DNA from: Sphingomonas sp. CROZ-RG-20F-R02-07
Lineage (GTDB): Bacteria; Pseudomonadota; Alphaproteobacteria; Sphingomonadales; Sphingomonadaceae
NCBI RefSeq assembly: GCF_022662335.1
Contig: NZ_JAKNQJ010000008.1
Coordinates: forward strand, 62,001 to 126,000
Length of the DNA stretch: 64,000 bases
Direction: 5' to 3'
Shown: one piece after another, positions 17,249 to 27,855 of the stretch
Position numbering within the stretch: position 1 is the first letter of the stretch
How the letters are laid out: each line of letters starts with the position of its first letter
Translations under genes and position numbers: made by a program
Notes under the pieces: generated by a model
Told to the model about the DNA's origin: nothing
The model's database searches: none
The model's input: the letters and a program-made list of their open reading frames with translations, nothing else

Positions 17249-18349
17249 CTATCCCGCGACGTACTGAAGATCCAGAGCGTCGGCAACTGCGTGGTGCCGG
17301 ATGTTTCCACCGGAGACATTCAGGCCATTTGCCAGATGCGTATCCGCCGTCATCGCCGCCTCAGCCCCCAAATTCGCCAGTCGCACCGCAAAGGGTAGCG
17401 TCGCGTTGTTAAGCGCCAGAGTAGAGGTGCGCGCAACCGCGCCTGGCATGTTGGCGACGCAATAGTGGATCACGCCATCGACCTCGAAGACCGGGTCTTC
17501 GTGCGTGGTCGCATGGCTGGTCTCGAAACAGCCGCCCTGGTCGATGGCGATGTCCACCAGTACCGCGCCGCGCTTCATCGTCTTTATCATGTCGCGCGTG
17601 ACGAGCTTGGGCGCCGCCGCCCCGGGGACCAGCACCGCGCCGATAACGAGGTGCGCATTCTTCACCGCCGCCGCGATCGCCGCCTTGGACGCAAACGCGG
17701 TCTTGATCTGGCTGGAAAAGAACATATCGAGCTCGGCTAGGCGACTCATGCTGATATCGTAGATAGTAACATCGGCGCGCATGCCGACCGCTATCTGCGC
17801 GGCGTTGACGCCGGAGATGCCGCCGCCGAGGATCGCGACCTTGGCCGGCGCGACGCCCGGCACGCCGCCGAGCAGGATGCCGCGGCCGCCCTGTTCCTTT
17901 TCCAGATAATGCGCACCGACCTGCACCGACATCCGGCCCGCGACCTCGCTCATCGGCTTCAAGAGCGGCAGGCTGCCATTGCGGTCGGTGACCGTCTCAT
18001 AGGCAATGCAGGTCGCGCCCGACTTCATCAGGCCCTCCGCCTGCGGCTTGTCGGCGGCGAGGTGGAGATAGGTGAAGAGCAGATGCCGCGGCTCCAACAG
18101 CGCGATCTCAGAGGCTTGCGGCTCCTTCACCTTGACGATCATGTCGGCCGCCGCGAACACGGCGCGCGCATCCGGCAGGATGGTCGCGCCGGCCGCAATG
18201 TAATCCTGGTCGGTGAAGTCAATGCCCTCGCCCGCCTTGGTCTCGACCACGGCATCGTGGCCCGCCGCGACCATCTCGGCCACCGAAGCCGGCGTCAACC
18301 CCACCCGATACTCGTGGTTCTTGATCTCCTTGGGGACACCGATTTTCAT
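17249..18349 (-). CDS. ald: Alanine dehydrogenase
   Basis: A 366-aa cytoplasmic NAD-dependent enzyme that interconverts L-alanine and pyruvate plus ammonia. Family features: [20 protein letters not shown] at the N-terminus with the pyruvate-binding Arg, KVKEPQ with the catalytic Lys, [10 protein letters not shown] with the catalytic His region, the Rossmann motif [13 protein letters not shown], and the conserved C-terminal [20 protein letters not shown]. The length matches the usual 370 aa. The start is ATG 18349. It is divergent from an Lrp-type regulator, the standard arrangement in proteobacteria. It could take L-alanine made by the alanine racemase in the peptide locus downstream. Confidence 0.96.
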   Translation of the reverse strand: MKIGVPKEIKNHEYRVGLTPASVAEMVAAGHDAVVETKAGEGIDFTDQDYIAAGATILPDARAVFAAADMIVKVKEPQASEIALLEPRHLLFTYLHLAADKPQAEGLMKSGATCIAYETVTDRNGSLPLLKPMSEVAGRMSVQVGAHYLEKEQGGRGILLGGVPGVAPAKVAILGGGISGVNAAQIAVGMRADVTIYDISMSRLAELDMFFSSQIKTAFASKAAIAAAVKNAHLVIGAVLVPGAAAPKLVTRDMIKTMKRGAVLVDIAIDQGGCFETSHATTHEDPVFEVDGVIHYCVANMPGAVARTSTLALNNATLPFAVRLANLGAEAAMTADTHLANGLNVSGGNIRHHAVADALDLQYVAG

Positions 18350-18382
18350 AAAACGTCCTCTCGCTATGGCCGCAATATACCG

Positions 18383-18413
18383 GCAAAAGTGCGGGATTTC
18401 TGTGCCATTTTGC
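18383..18413. promoter_or_regulatory. Candidate Lrp-type operator between ald and lrp
   Basis: GCAAAA (18383-18388) and TTTTGC (18408-18413) form an inverted pair with a 19-base spacer in the 123-base divergent intergenic region. Lrp/AsnC proteins often bind such spaced, AT-rich symmetric sites between their own gene and a target. A -10-like TATATT for ald reads on the minus strand at 18379-18374. Binding is inferred, not shown. Confidence 0.4.
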
Positions 18414-18472
18414 TCTAGGCGGTGGTAGACTGCGGGAGATTATTGCACATTCAGGCGAATGTGAGGAAAGCC

Positions 18473-18922
18473 ATGCTGGACGCCTTCGACGTCAAACTCA
18501 TCCACCAACTCTCGGTGGATTCGGATCTGACGAGCGCGGAACTCGGTGATCGCGTGGGTCTGTCGGCGAGCGCGGCGCATCGGCGTGTCGGCCAGCTCAA
18601 GGAGCGTGGCTACATTTCCGGATTTCGCGCCATTCTGTCCAAAGCGGCGCGGGGCAATCCAAGTTCGGTATTGGTCAATGTCACCCTCCGCGACCAGACG
18701 GAGCAGACGATGGCCGAGTTTGAGCGCAGAATCACGGATTGCGCGGAAGTGCGCGAGTGCTTCCTGATGAGCGGCGAAGCCGACTACCTTCTTCACGTCG
18801 AGGTTCGGGAGAACGAAACGTTCGAGCGCGTGCACCGGGAAACACTTTCGCGCCTACCCGGTGTGGCTCGACTTGCGTCCCATTTTGTTATTCGTGAGGT
18901 CGTCAGAGTAGTTGATCGTTAA
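18473..18922 (+). CDS. Lrp/AsnC-family regulator, divergent from ald
   Basis: A 149-aa regulator from ATG 18473, chosen because GAGGAAAG lies at the right distance. An in-frame GTG at 18422 lacks one. The N-terminal winged helix (DAFDVKLIHQLSVDSDLTSAEL, recognition helix SASAAHRRVGQLKERGYI) is followed by an AsnC_trans_reg/RAM domain (VLVNVTLRD, VRECFLMSGEADYLLHVEV, LPGVARLASHFVIREV). Such proteins sense amino acids. The gene facing ald suggests that it activates ald in response to alanine, as in relatives. Confidence 0.92.
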   Translation: MLDAFDVKLIHQLSVDSDLTSAELGDRVGLSASAAHRRVGQLKERGYISGFRAILSKAARGNPSSVLVNVTLRDQTEQTMAEFERRITDCAEVRECFLMSGEADYLLHVEVRENETFERVHRETLSRLPGVARLASHFVIREVVRVVDR

Positions 18923-18930
18923 GAGCATAG

Positions 18931-18948
18931 CCTTTCGAAACCGAAAGG
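18931..18948 (+). terminator. Hairpin after the ald-linked Lrp gene
   Basis: A perfect 7-bp stem CCTTTCG/CGAAAGG with loop AAAC begins 9 bases after the stop. It is followed by a short mixed tract ending in GCTTTTC rather than a clean T-run. A weak intrinsic terminator is plausible. Confidence 0.45.
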
Positions 18949-18957
18949 AAGCGCTTT

Positions 18958-19350
18958 TCAAGGACGCACCAACCGATAGAGCACATGTGGCTCCGTCGCG
19001 AATGACAGGCGATGATCGCTGGCGGGACCATAAAACTCGAGCCGCTCGAACGGCCCTCCTTCGCACGGGCCGGTCACCTCCTCGAACAGATTGGGGCCGA
19101 TCAGCTCCCAATACGTCTTCTCACTTCTGCGACTGACGGTCAGGCCGTGCTGACCGACGGCAGAGACGGTGACATCGTTCTTCGGGTTGCCGGGCTTGCT
19201 ATAGTCGCGTCGGTTGGTCCGGTAGGCGCCCATCGGCGCGGCGGTCTGGCAGCCTGGCCAGCGCGGGGCGGGCGATTGGGGAAAGAGCCGGCCGCGATCA
19301 CACTCACCAGCTCGGTGCGGGTATCGCTGCTTTCCGCGCCGCCGGTGAAC
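18958..19350 (-). pseudogene. Possible remnant of an unknown coding region
   Basis: On the minus strand a 91-codon frame (ATG 19233 to a stop at 18958) reads like protein rather than noise: SAVGQHGLTVSRRSEKTYW, then LIGPNLFEEVTG, FERLEFYGPASDHRLSFATE. Just upstream, another frame from about 19350 (FTGGAESSDTRTELVSVIAA) also looks protein-like and would join it after a single frameshift near 19270. No family recognised. It lies immediately past the end of mccA on the same strand, so it could be a decayed last gene of that operon. Confidence 0.3.
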
Positions 19351-19372
19351 TAGTAGGGCGGGTGACGGAGAC

Positions 19373-21313
19373 CTATAACGAACCTTCCCGCTCCACCCGG
19401 GCCAGTGTCGTGCCCTCGGTCACCTGCCCGCCTTCGCTGGCGTTGAGTTCGGCGACGGTGCCGTCGAAGGGCGCGGTGAGCGCATGCTCCATCTTCATCG
19501 CCTCGAGGGTGACGAGCTTCTGGCCCTTGGCGACGCGATCGCCCGCGGCGACCTCCACCGCAATGACGCGGCCGGGCATGGGCGCGAGGATCGCACCGTC
19601 GGCGGCGGTGCCGGCGGCGACTCCCTCGAACCGCGCCGGCTCGAATCGCCAGGTTCGCCCCTGCATCGTTACCCAAGTATGATCGTCAGCCTTCTCGATT
19701 AGTGCATAATGCTTCTGATCGTAAGTGGCGGGGCTCGCGAGGTCGGCCTCGTACACCTCTGCCCCGCTCATCAGCCGGGTAGCCGATCTTGTATGGCCGT
19801 TCAGCCGAAATCCCGCCGGAGCCGGCGCCGAGGCATCGACGTACTCGCGTCCCACGAGCGCGAGCAGCCAGCCCGGCGGATCGATTGGATAGACGAGATC
19901 GTCCAGTTTTTGCTCGATGAAGCCGGTATCGACCCGCCCGGCCATGAAATCGGGATCGACAAGCGCAGAGCCGATGAATGTCGCATTGGTTTTCACCGGC
20001 CAGACCTGCACGTCCCAGATAAGCCGGGACAACCCATGTGCTGCCGTCCGCCGGTCGTCGGCGTGGCAGATCACCTTCGCGATCATGGGATCGTAGAAGG
20101 GCGATATGGTCGAGCCTTGCTCGACTCCGGTTTCGATACGGGCGTGGCCATCGAAGTCGAGCTTGTACCGAGTGCCGCTGAGTTCTGCGCGGTAGCGCGA
20201 AGGACGGATCGTATCTGGTAGATTGAAGCGTTCGAGAGTGCCGGTCGACGGCAGGAACCCTGTGCTCGGGTCCTCCGCATACAGCCGAGCCTCCATCGCC
20301 CAGCCGTCGATGCGCAACTCCTCCTGCCGCTTGGGCAGCGGTTCGCCGCTGGCGACGCGGAGTTGCCATTCGACCAGGTCTTGGCCGGTGATCTCTTCGG
20401 TCACCGGATGTTCGACCTGGAGGCGGGTGTTCATCTCCATGAACCAGATGCGGTCGGCGCGCAGGCCTTCGCTGGCGTCGGCGATGAACTCGATCGTGCC
20501 GGCACCGACATAGTCGACCGCCTTGGCGGCGCGCACCGCCGCGTCGCAGACGGCGGCGCGGGTGGCCTCGTCCATGCCGGGCGCGGGGGCTTCCTCGATC
20601 ACCTTCTGGTGGCGGCGCTGGAGCGAGCAGTCGCGTTCGAACAAATGGACCACGTTGCCGTGGGTGTCGCCGAAGACCTGCACCTCGATGTGGCGGGGCG
20701 AGAGGATGTATTTCTCGAGCAGCACGCGGTCGTCGCCGAAGGACGAGGCGGCTTCGCGGCGGCAGGAGCCGAGCGCGTCGAGGAACTCGGCCGCGCTCTC
20801 GACCCGGCGCATGCCCTTCCCGCCGCCGCCGGCGACCGCCTTGATGAGGACGGGATAGCCGATCGCGTCGGCTTCGGCCTGGAGGCGCTCGGGGCTCTGG
20901 TCGTCGCCGAGATAGCCGGGGGTGACAAGGACGCCGGCGGCGATCATGCGGCTCTTGGCGGCATCCTTCAGGCCCATGGCGCGGATGCTGTCCGGGCGCG
21001 GGCCGACCCAGATCAGGCCGGCGTCGAGCACGGCCTGGGCGAAGTCGGCGTTCTCGGAAAGGAAGCCGTAGCCTGGGTGGATGGCCTCGGCGCCGGTTTG
21101 CTTGGCGGCGGCGATGATGCAGTCGCCGAGGAGATAGCTCTCACGCGCCGGCGACGGGCCGATGTGGACGGCTTCGTCGGCCTGGCGGACGTGAAGGGCC
21201 TGGGCGTCCGCGTCGGAGTAGACGGCGATCGTGCGGATGCCGAGCCGGCGCGCGGTGCGGATGACCCGGCACGCGATCTCGCCCCGGTTGGCGATGAGAA
21301 GAGAGGTGATCAT
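19373..21313 (-). CDS. mccA: Methylcrotonyl-CoA carboxylase, biotin-containing alpha subunit
   Basis: The 646-aa product from ATG 21313 has biotin carboxylase first: MITSLLIANRGEIACRVIRT, the ATP-grasp with GGGGKGMRRV (residues about 160-170), and EMNTRLQVEHPVTE. Next come the BT linker region and a C-terminal biotinyl domain with the biotin-accepting Lys in EAMKMEHAL. With MccB it carboxylates 3-methylcrotonyl-CoA to 3-methylglutaconyl-CoA in leucine breakdown. Identity as MCC rather than propionyl- or geranyl-CoA carboxylase comes from the adjacent ivd, mccB and bkd genes. An upstream in-frame ATG at 21343 is less likely. Its start overlaps the NTF2-like gene by four bases. Confidence 0.94.
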   Translation of the reverse strand: MITSLLIANRGEIACRVIRTARRLGIRTIAVYSDADAQALHVRQADEAVHIGPSPARESYLLGDCIIAAAKQTGAEAIHPGYGFLSENADFAQAVLDAGLIWVGPRPDSIRAMGLKDAAKSRMIAAGVLVTPGYLGDDQSPERLQAEADAIGYPVLIKAVAGGGGKGMRRVESAAEFLDALGSCRREAASSFGDDRVLLEKYILSPRHIEVQVFGDTHGNVVHLFERDCSLQRRHQKVIEEAPAPGMDEATRAAVCDAAVRAAKAVDYVGAGTIEFIADASEGLRADRIWFMEMNTRLQVEHPVTEEITGQDLVEWQLRVASGEPLPKRQEELRIDGWAMEARLYAEDPSTGFLPSTGTLERFNLPDTIRPSRYRAELSGTRYKLDFDGHARIETGVEQGSTISPFYDPMIAKVICHADDRRTAAHGLSRLIWDVQVWPVKTNATFIGSALVDPDFMAGRVDTGFIEQKLDDLVYPIDPPGWLLALVGREYVDASAPAPAGFRLNGHTRSATRLMSGAEVYEADLASPATYDQKHYALIEKADDHTWVTMQGRTWRFEPARFEGVAAGTAADGAILAPMPGRVIAVEVAAGDRVAKGQKLVTLEAMKMEHALTAPFDGTVAELNASEGGQVTEGTTLARVEREGSL

Positions 21314-21672
21314 GCCGCCCCCACTCGCGGCTTGTCGATGCATGCGGTCTCCGACACCGCCAAGTCCGCCACGTTGAACAGCACCGTCTCGATCACGTCG
21401 CGGCCGCTGTCGTCACGGTAGTGGAACGCGAGGGTGAGATGCCCGCTGTAGACCCGGACCAGTTGCAGATCGAGCTTCGGCAGGCGGCGGATGACCTCGC
21501 CCCAATACGCCCGCAGCTCGGCCTTGCCGCGGATCACGCCGTCGGTCGCGTAGAGCTTGGCGAAGGGCGAGCGGAGCTGCACGTCGTCGGCATACATCGC
21601 CATCAGGCCGTCCAAGTCGCGGGCGTTCCAGGCGGCAACCCACTTCTCCGCCCATCTTTGCGGGATGATCAT
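21310..21672 (-). CDS. NTF2-like (SnoaL fold) protein within the leucine operon
   Basis: A 120-aa cytoplasmic protein from ATG 21672, just 10 bases after mccB and overlapping mccA by four bases. The NTF2-like pattern is visible: WAEKWVAAWNARDLDGLMAM, YADDVQLRSPF, GKAELRAYWGEVI, then alternating strands (DLQLVRVYSGHLTLAFHY, DVIETVLFNVADLAV). Small NTF2-like genes with this HNARD/YADD signature recur next to acyl-CoA genes. No reaction is known to me. Its coupling between the two carboxylase subunit genes suggests a role linked to that step. Confidence 0.8.
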   Translation of the reverse strand: MIIPQRWAEKWVAAWNARDLDGLMAMYADDVQLRSPFAKLYATDGVIRGKAELRAYWGEVIRRLPKLDLQLVRVYSGHLTLAFHYRDDSGRDVIETVLFNVADLAVSETACIDKPRVGAA

Positions 21673-21682
21673 CGTGGTTCCC

Positions 21683-23277
<1,595 letters not shown>

Positions 23278-23281
<4 letters not shown>

Positions 23282-24444
23282 TGGGCGACTCGCTCCCCTG
23301 CCCCGACCAGTTCGCGGCCGATCAACATGCGGCGGACCTCGTTGGTGCCTGCGCCGATGTCGAGCAGCTTGGCATCGCGGAGGTAGCGTTCGACGGGCCA
23401 ATCCTTGGTGTAGCCCGCGCCGCCGAGCGCCTGGATCGCCTCGCCAGCCACGCGCACGGCATTTTCGCTCGCGAGCAGGATCGCGCCGGCCGCGTCGAAG
23501 CGGGTGGTCTTGCCCGCATCGCAGCTCTTCGCGACCGCATAGACATAGGCGCGGGCGCTGTTGAGGGCGACGTACATGTCCGCGATCTTGGCCTGCATCA
23601 GCTGGAAGCTGCCTACGGGCTGGCCGAACTGCTTGCGCTCGCGGACATAGGGAATGACCACGTCCAGGCACGCCTGCATGATGCCGAGCTGGATGCCGGC
23701 GAGCACGGCGCGCTCGTAATCGAGGCCGCTCATCAGCACGCCGACGCCGCCATTGAGCGGGCCCATGACCTGAGTATCGGCGACGAAGCAATCGTCGAAC
23801 ACGAGTTCGGCGGTGGGCGAGCCGCGCATGCCCATCTTGTCGATCTTCTGCCCGATCGATAAACCGGGGGTGCCCGCTTCGATCAGGAAGGCGGTAATGC
23901 CGCGGCTGCCCTCGCCCGTTTTGGCATAGACGACGAGCGTGTCGGCGTAGGCGGCGTTGGTGATCCAGAACTTGGTGCCGTTGAGCACGTAGCCGCCGTC
24001 GGTCGCGACCGCGCGGAGCTTCATCGAGACGACGTCGGAGCCGGCGCTCGCTTCCGACATGGCTAGGCTGCCGACGTGTTCGCCGCTGATCAGCTTGGGG
24101 AGGTACTTGGCCTTCTGCTCAGGGGTAGCCCAGCGGCGGATCTGGTTGATGCACAGGTTGGAGTGGGCCCCGTAGCTGAGGCCGACGGAGGCGGAGGCGC
24201 GGGACACTTCCTCGCAGGCGATGACGTGCTCGAGGTAGCCGAGGCCCAACCCGCCATCGTCCTCGCCCACGGTTATACCGTGCAGGCCGAGTTCACCCAT
24301 CTCTGGCCACAGGTCGCGCGGGAACCAATCCTCCGAATCGATGCGCGCGGCCAAGGGCGTGATGCGCTCTGCGGCGAAGCGACGCGTGGTGTCGCGGATC
24401 ATATCTGCGGTCTCGCCCAGCGCGAAATCGAACTCAACGGACAT
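23278..24444 (-). CDS. ivd: Isovaleryl-CoA dehydrogenase
   Basis: A 388-aa FAD-dependent acyl-CoA dehydrogenase that oxidises isovaleryl-CoA to 3-methylcrotonyl-CoA. Seen: [15 protein letters not shown] and [11 protein letters not shown] signatures, the catalytic Glu in [10 protein letters not shown] (position typical of IVD rather than short-chain enzymes), [15 protein letters not shown], and the C-terminal [19 protein letters not shown] with GTNEVRR. ATG 24444 is preceded by another ATG (24447); either fits. The N-terminus overlaps the end of ilvE by about 11 bases. The stop overlaps the mccB start. Confidence 0.95.
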
Positions 24445-25558
24445 CATGTACCTCGCTCTGTGATTCGAACGGACCGATACGGTGGTTCCAGCCGTCCGGG
24501 TCAGGCACCGTTCCGCGCTGTATGCCGACCAGTTCGGCCTTGATCTCGGCGGTGCGCGGACCTTCTTCGCCGTTGCCGATCGTCCAGCTGCCCCTGCCAC
24601 TTCTAACCTCGCCAATGGCGGTGAGGACGGCGGCGGTGCCGCACGCGAAGACTTCGCAGAGCGAGCCGTCACGAGCATCCGCCTGCCACTGGTCGACCGA
24701 ATAGGGCTGCTCCTCGACGATGAGTCCGCGACGCCGCGCCAGTTCAATAATTGACGCGCGGGTTATGCCCGGCAGGATCGTGCCGCCGAGCGGCGGCGTC
24801 ACCATCCGCCCGTCGTCGAACAGGAAGAAGATGTTCATGCCGCCGAGTTCGTCGACCCAGCGATGCTCGATCGCGTCCAGGAACACCACCTGATCGCAGC
24901 CGTGCCGATACGCCTCGGCCTGCGCCAGGAGGCTGGCAGCGTAATTTCCGCCGCACTTTGCTTCTCCCGTACCGCCCGGACCGGCGCGATTGAGGTGGTC
25001 CGACACCCAGAGCGAGATCGCCTGCTTGCCGCCCTTGAAATAGGCACCGGCGGGCGACGCGATCACGCAGAAGGTGTATTCGCTGGCCGGTTTCACGCCC
25101 AGGAACGCTTCGGACGCGAACATGAAGGGGCGGAGGTAGAGGCTGCCGTCGCCACCGGGAACCCAGGCCTCGTCGGCCCTGACGAGCGCTTCGATCGCGT
25201 GGAGGAACATGGCCTCGGCAAGCTGCGGCATGGCCATCCGGGCGGCCGACGCATTGAACCGGCGCGCGTTCTGCTCGGGGCGAAACAGCGTGGTTCCGCC
25301 ATCGGCGGCACGGTACGCCTTCAGACCTTCGAATATCTCCTGTGCATAGTGCAGGACCGCGCAAGCCGGATCGAGCGTGAACGGGCGTCGGGCCTCGACC
25401 CTCGCGCTGTGCCACCCGCGTCCCTCCGTCCAGGTCGCGACCGCCATATGGTCGGTGAACACCCGGCCAAACGCCGGATCCTCCAGCAACGCGGCCCGTG
25501 CCGTGTCGGACACCGGATCGGGATGCGGATCGGTTATGAAGGGCTGGGTCGTCGACAT
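24434..25558 (-). CDS. ilvE: Branched-chain amino acid aminotransferase
   Basis: A 374-aa fold-type IV PLP enzyme from ATG 25558. The PLP Lys is in EAKCGGNYAASL. Other family marks are FEGLKAYR, LYLRPFMFASEAFLGVKP, VFLDAIEHRWVDELGGMN, GTILPGITRASIIELA and EVFACGTAAVLTAIGE. This is the longer BCAT group (like human BCAT and YbgE), not the short E. coli IlvE type. It converts Leu, Ile and Val to 2-oxoacids with glutamate formation. It sits between the oxoacid dehydrogenase and ivd genes, so its role here is catabolic. Only 11 bases separate it from bkdB. Confidence 0.95.
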   Translation of the reverse strand: MSTTQPFITDPHPDPVSDTARAALLEDPAFGRVFTDHMAVATWTEGRGWHSARVEARRPFTLDPACAVLHYAQEIFEGLKAYRAADGGTTLFRPEQNARRFNASAARMAMPQLAEAMFLHAIEALVRADEAWVPGGDGSLYLRPFMFASEAFLGVKPASEYTFCVIASPAGAYFKGGKQAISLWVSDHLNRAGPGGTGEAKCGGNYAASLLAQAEAYRHGCDQVVFLDAIEHRWVDELGGMNIFFLFDDGRMVTPPLGGTILPGITRASIIELARRRGLIVEEQPYSVDQWQADARDGSLCEVFACGTAAVLTAIGEVRSGRGSWTIGNGEEGPRTAEIKAELVGIQRGTVPDPDGWNHRIGPFESQSEVHDVR

Positions 25559-25569
25559 GCTCTTTCCGG

Positions 25570-26835
25570 TCAATCCATGAAAATCAGTGCGGGATGCTCG
25601 ATCGATCGCTTCAGCCGCTGGATGAACAGGGCCGCGTCGTACCCATCGACGATCCGGTGGTCGAAGGAGGACGACAGGTTCATCATCTTGCGAACGGTGA
25701 TGAACTGCCCCTCGACGACGGGGCGCTCGACGATCTTGTTGGGACCGAGGATCGCGACTTCGGGATGGTTGATGACCGGGGTGGTGGCGATGCCGCCGAG
25801 CGCCCCCAGCGACGTGATCGTGATGGTGGAACCCCCAAGCTCGTCGCGCTGCGCTGTGCCGTCGCGCGCCGCGGCGCTGAGCCGGGTCAGCTCCGCCGCG
25901 AGCGTCCACAGGTCGCGCGCCTCGGCGTGGCGCAGGACGGGAACCATCAGGCCGCCCGGCGTCTGCGTGGCGATGCCGACGTGAACGGCATCGTGCGCGT
26001 GGAGCACGCCCTGATCGTCGTCGTAGCGGGCGTTGATCTGGGGAAAGTCCGGAACCACACGCACCAGCGCCCGGATGAGGAACGGCAACAGCGTCAGCTT
26101 GGGCTGGTCGGACCTCCTGTTCGCGTTCAGATCCAGTCGCAGCGCCTCAAGCTGGGTGACGTCGACTTCCTCGACATAGGCGATGTGCGGGATGCGCCGC
26201 TTGGCCTCCTGCATCTTCTCCGCGATCCGGCGCCGCAGCCCGATGATCCGCGTGTCGCGAACGCCGCTCCGCCTGGCGTATCGCTCGGCGACCGGAGCCG
26301 TTCCGCCACCGTCGGGCGTGTGCGCCAGAAAGGCGTCGAGATCGTAGGAGGTGATGCGGCCGGCGGTGCCGGTAGCCGGCACGTTGCGCAGGTCGATCCC
26401 TGCCTGCCGAGCGCGTCGCCGGGTCGAGGGCGCCGCGACGGGAGCGAGTCCAGGCGTGATATCGCGGGGGACAAAGGCGCCGGACGCTGGCACCGGTGGT
26501 GCGACCGGCGGCAGCGGATCGGCCCGCGACGCGGCCGGTTCGGGAGAGGATGGCGGGGCGGTGCGGGCCGCCTCGGCCTCACCGTCGCCGCTGCCGGCGA
26601 CCTCCAGCTCGACTAGGACCGCGCCGACCGGGATCATCGCCCCGACCTCGCCGTTGATCGAAAGCACGACGCCGTCGACCGGCGAGGTCATGTCGACGGT
26701 CGCCTTGTCGGTCATCACGTCGACCAGGCTCTGGTCCTCGCGAACCGTATCGCCCGGCTTGACATGCCAGACGGTGACCTCGGCTTCTGCGACGCCTTCG
26801 CCGATGTCGGGCAGGCGGAATTGGAAGCGGCCCAC
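25570..26835 (-). CDS. bkdB: Branched-chain 2-oxoacid dehydrogenase E2 (lipoyl acyltransferase)
   Basis: A 421-aa protein from GTG 26835, two bases after the E1beta stop. One lipoyl domain (Lys in DVMTDKATVDMTSP) is followed by a Pro/Ala-rich linker, a peripheral-subunit-binding domain (STRRRARQAGIDLRNVPATG) and a C-terminal catalytic domain with the SFDHRIVDGYDAALF active-site His. It forms the core of the complex that turns branched-chain 2-oxoacids into acyl-CoA. No E3 dihydrolipoamide dehydrogenase gene is in this operon, so an E3 from elsewhere must be shared. Confidence 0.94.
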   Translation of the reverse strand: MGRFQFRLPDIGEGVAEAEVTVWHVKPGDTVREDQSLVDVMTDKATVDMTSPVDGVVLSINGEVGAMIPVGAVLVELEVAGSGDGEAEAARTAPPSSPEPAASRADPLPPVAPPVPASGAFVPRDITPGLAPVAAPSTRRRARQAGIDLRNVPATGTAGRITSYDLDAFLAHTPDGGGTAPVAERYARRSGVRDTRIIGLRRRIAEKMQEAKRRIPHIAYVEEVDVTQLEALRLDLNANRRSDQPKLTLLPFLIRALVRVVPDFPQINARYDDDQGVLHAHDAVHVGIATQTPGGLMVPVLRHAEARDLWTLAAELTRLSAAARDGTAQRDELGGSTITITSLGALGGIATTPVINHPEVAILGPNKIVERPVVEGQFITVRKMMNLSSSFDHRIVDGYDAALFIQRLKRSIEHPALIFMD

Positions 26836-26837
26836 GC

Positions 26838-27851
26838 TCAATTCTCCATGACACTTGCGAGCGCGGCGGCGAGCCGGCCCGGGCCGGGAAAATAATCCCA
26901 TTCGAAGGCATGCGGGTAGGGCGTGTCCCAGCCCGCGACGCGTACGATCGGACTTTTCAGCGCCCAGAAGCAGCGTTCCTGGATCAGCGCGGAAAGCTCC
27001 CCCCCGAAGCCGCCGAAGCGCGATGCCTCGTGCAGGATCACGCAACGCCCGGTTCTGGTCACCGACTCCACGATCGTGTCCACGTCCAGTGGGACGATCG
27101 AGCGCAGGTCGACGAGTTCGGCATCGATGCCGCTCTCCGCGATGCCCTCCGCCGCAACGTGCACCATCGTGCCATAGGCGAGCACGGTGGCGTCGGTTCC
27201 GGCGCGAACAACGGCCGCCTGCCCCAGCGGCACGGTGTAATGCCCTTCGGGCACGTCCGCCTCGGGCAGGCCCGCCCAGGTCCTGAGCGCCTGGTCATGC
27301 CTGCCGTTGAACGGTCCGTTATAGAGGCGTTTGGGCTCCAGGAAGATCACCGGGTCGTCGCACTCGATCGCCGCGATCAGCAGCCCCTTGGCGTCATACG
27401 GGTTGGAAGGGATAACCGTCTTCAGCCCGGTGATGTGCGCAAAGATTGCCTCCGGCGACTGGCTGTGGGTCTGCCCGCCAAAGATCCCGCCGCCATAGGG
27501 GCTGCGTACCGTGATCGGCGCCGAGAACTCCCCGTTCGAGCGATAGCGCAACCGCGCCGCCTCGCTGACCAGCTGATCGAAGGCAGGCAGAATATAGTCG
27601 GCGAACTGGATCTCCGGCACCGGACGCAGACCATAGGCACCCATGCCGATGGCGGTGGCGATGATGCCTCCCTCGCTGATCGGCGCGTCGAAGCAACGGG
27701 TCAGGCCGTGCTTCTTTTGCAGCCCGTCGGTCACGCGGAAGACGCCGCCGAAATAGCCGACGTCCTGGCCGAAGATCAGCGTGTCGGGATCCTGCCCGAG
27801 CTTGACGTCCAGCGCGGAGTTGAGCGCCTGGATCATGTTCATGGTCGTCAT
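26838..27851 (-). CDS. bkdA2: Branched-chain 2-oxoacid dehydrogenase E1 beta
   Basis: A 337-aa transketolase-like subunit. The N-terminal TTMNMIQALNSALDVKLGQD, VFRVTDGLQKKHG and EGGIIATAIGMGAYGLRPV match the E1beta pyrimidine domain. GGGIFGGQTHSQSPEAIFAH is the typical branched-chain signature. The C-terminal domain has VELVDLRSIVPLDVDTI and HEASRFGGFGGEL. With E1alpha it forms the TPP-dependent decarboxylase. It starts at ATG 27851, four bases after the stop of E1alpha. Confidence 0.95.
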   Translation of the reverse strand: MTTMNMIQALNSALDVKLGQDPDTLIFGQDVGYFGGVFRVTDGLQKKHGLTRCFDAPISEGGIIATAIGMGAYGLRPVPEIQFADYILPAFDQLVSEAARLRYRSNGEFSAPITVRSPYGGGIFGGQTHSQSPEAIFAHITGLKTVIPSNPYDAKGLLIAAIECDDPVIFLEPKRLYNGPFNGRHDQALRTWAGLPEADVPEGHYTVPLGQAAVVRAGTDATVLAYGTMVHVAAEGIAESGIDAELVDLRSIVPLDVDTIVESVTRTGRCVILHEASRFGGFGGELSALIQERCFWALKSPIVRVAGWDTPYPHAFEWDYFPGPGRLAAALASVMEN

Positions 27852-27855
27852 GCGA

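Noticed and set aside
20363..21421. Plus-strand open frame antisense to mccA
   Set aside because: Val/Asp/Gly-rich complement of the biotin carboxylase coding sequence, without domain features.
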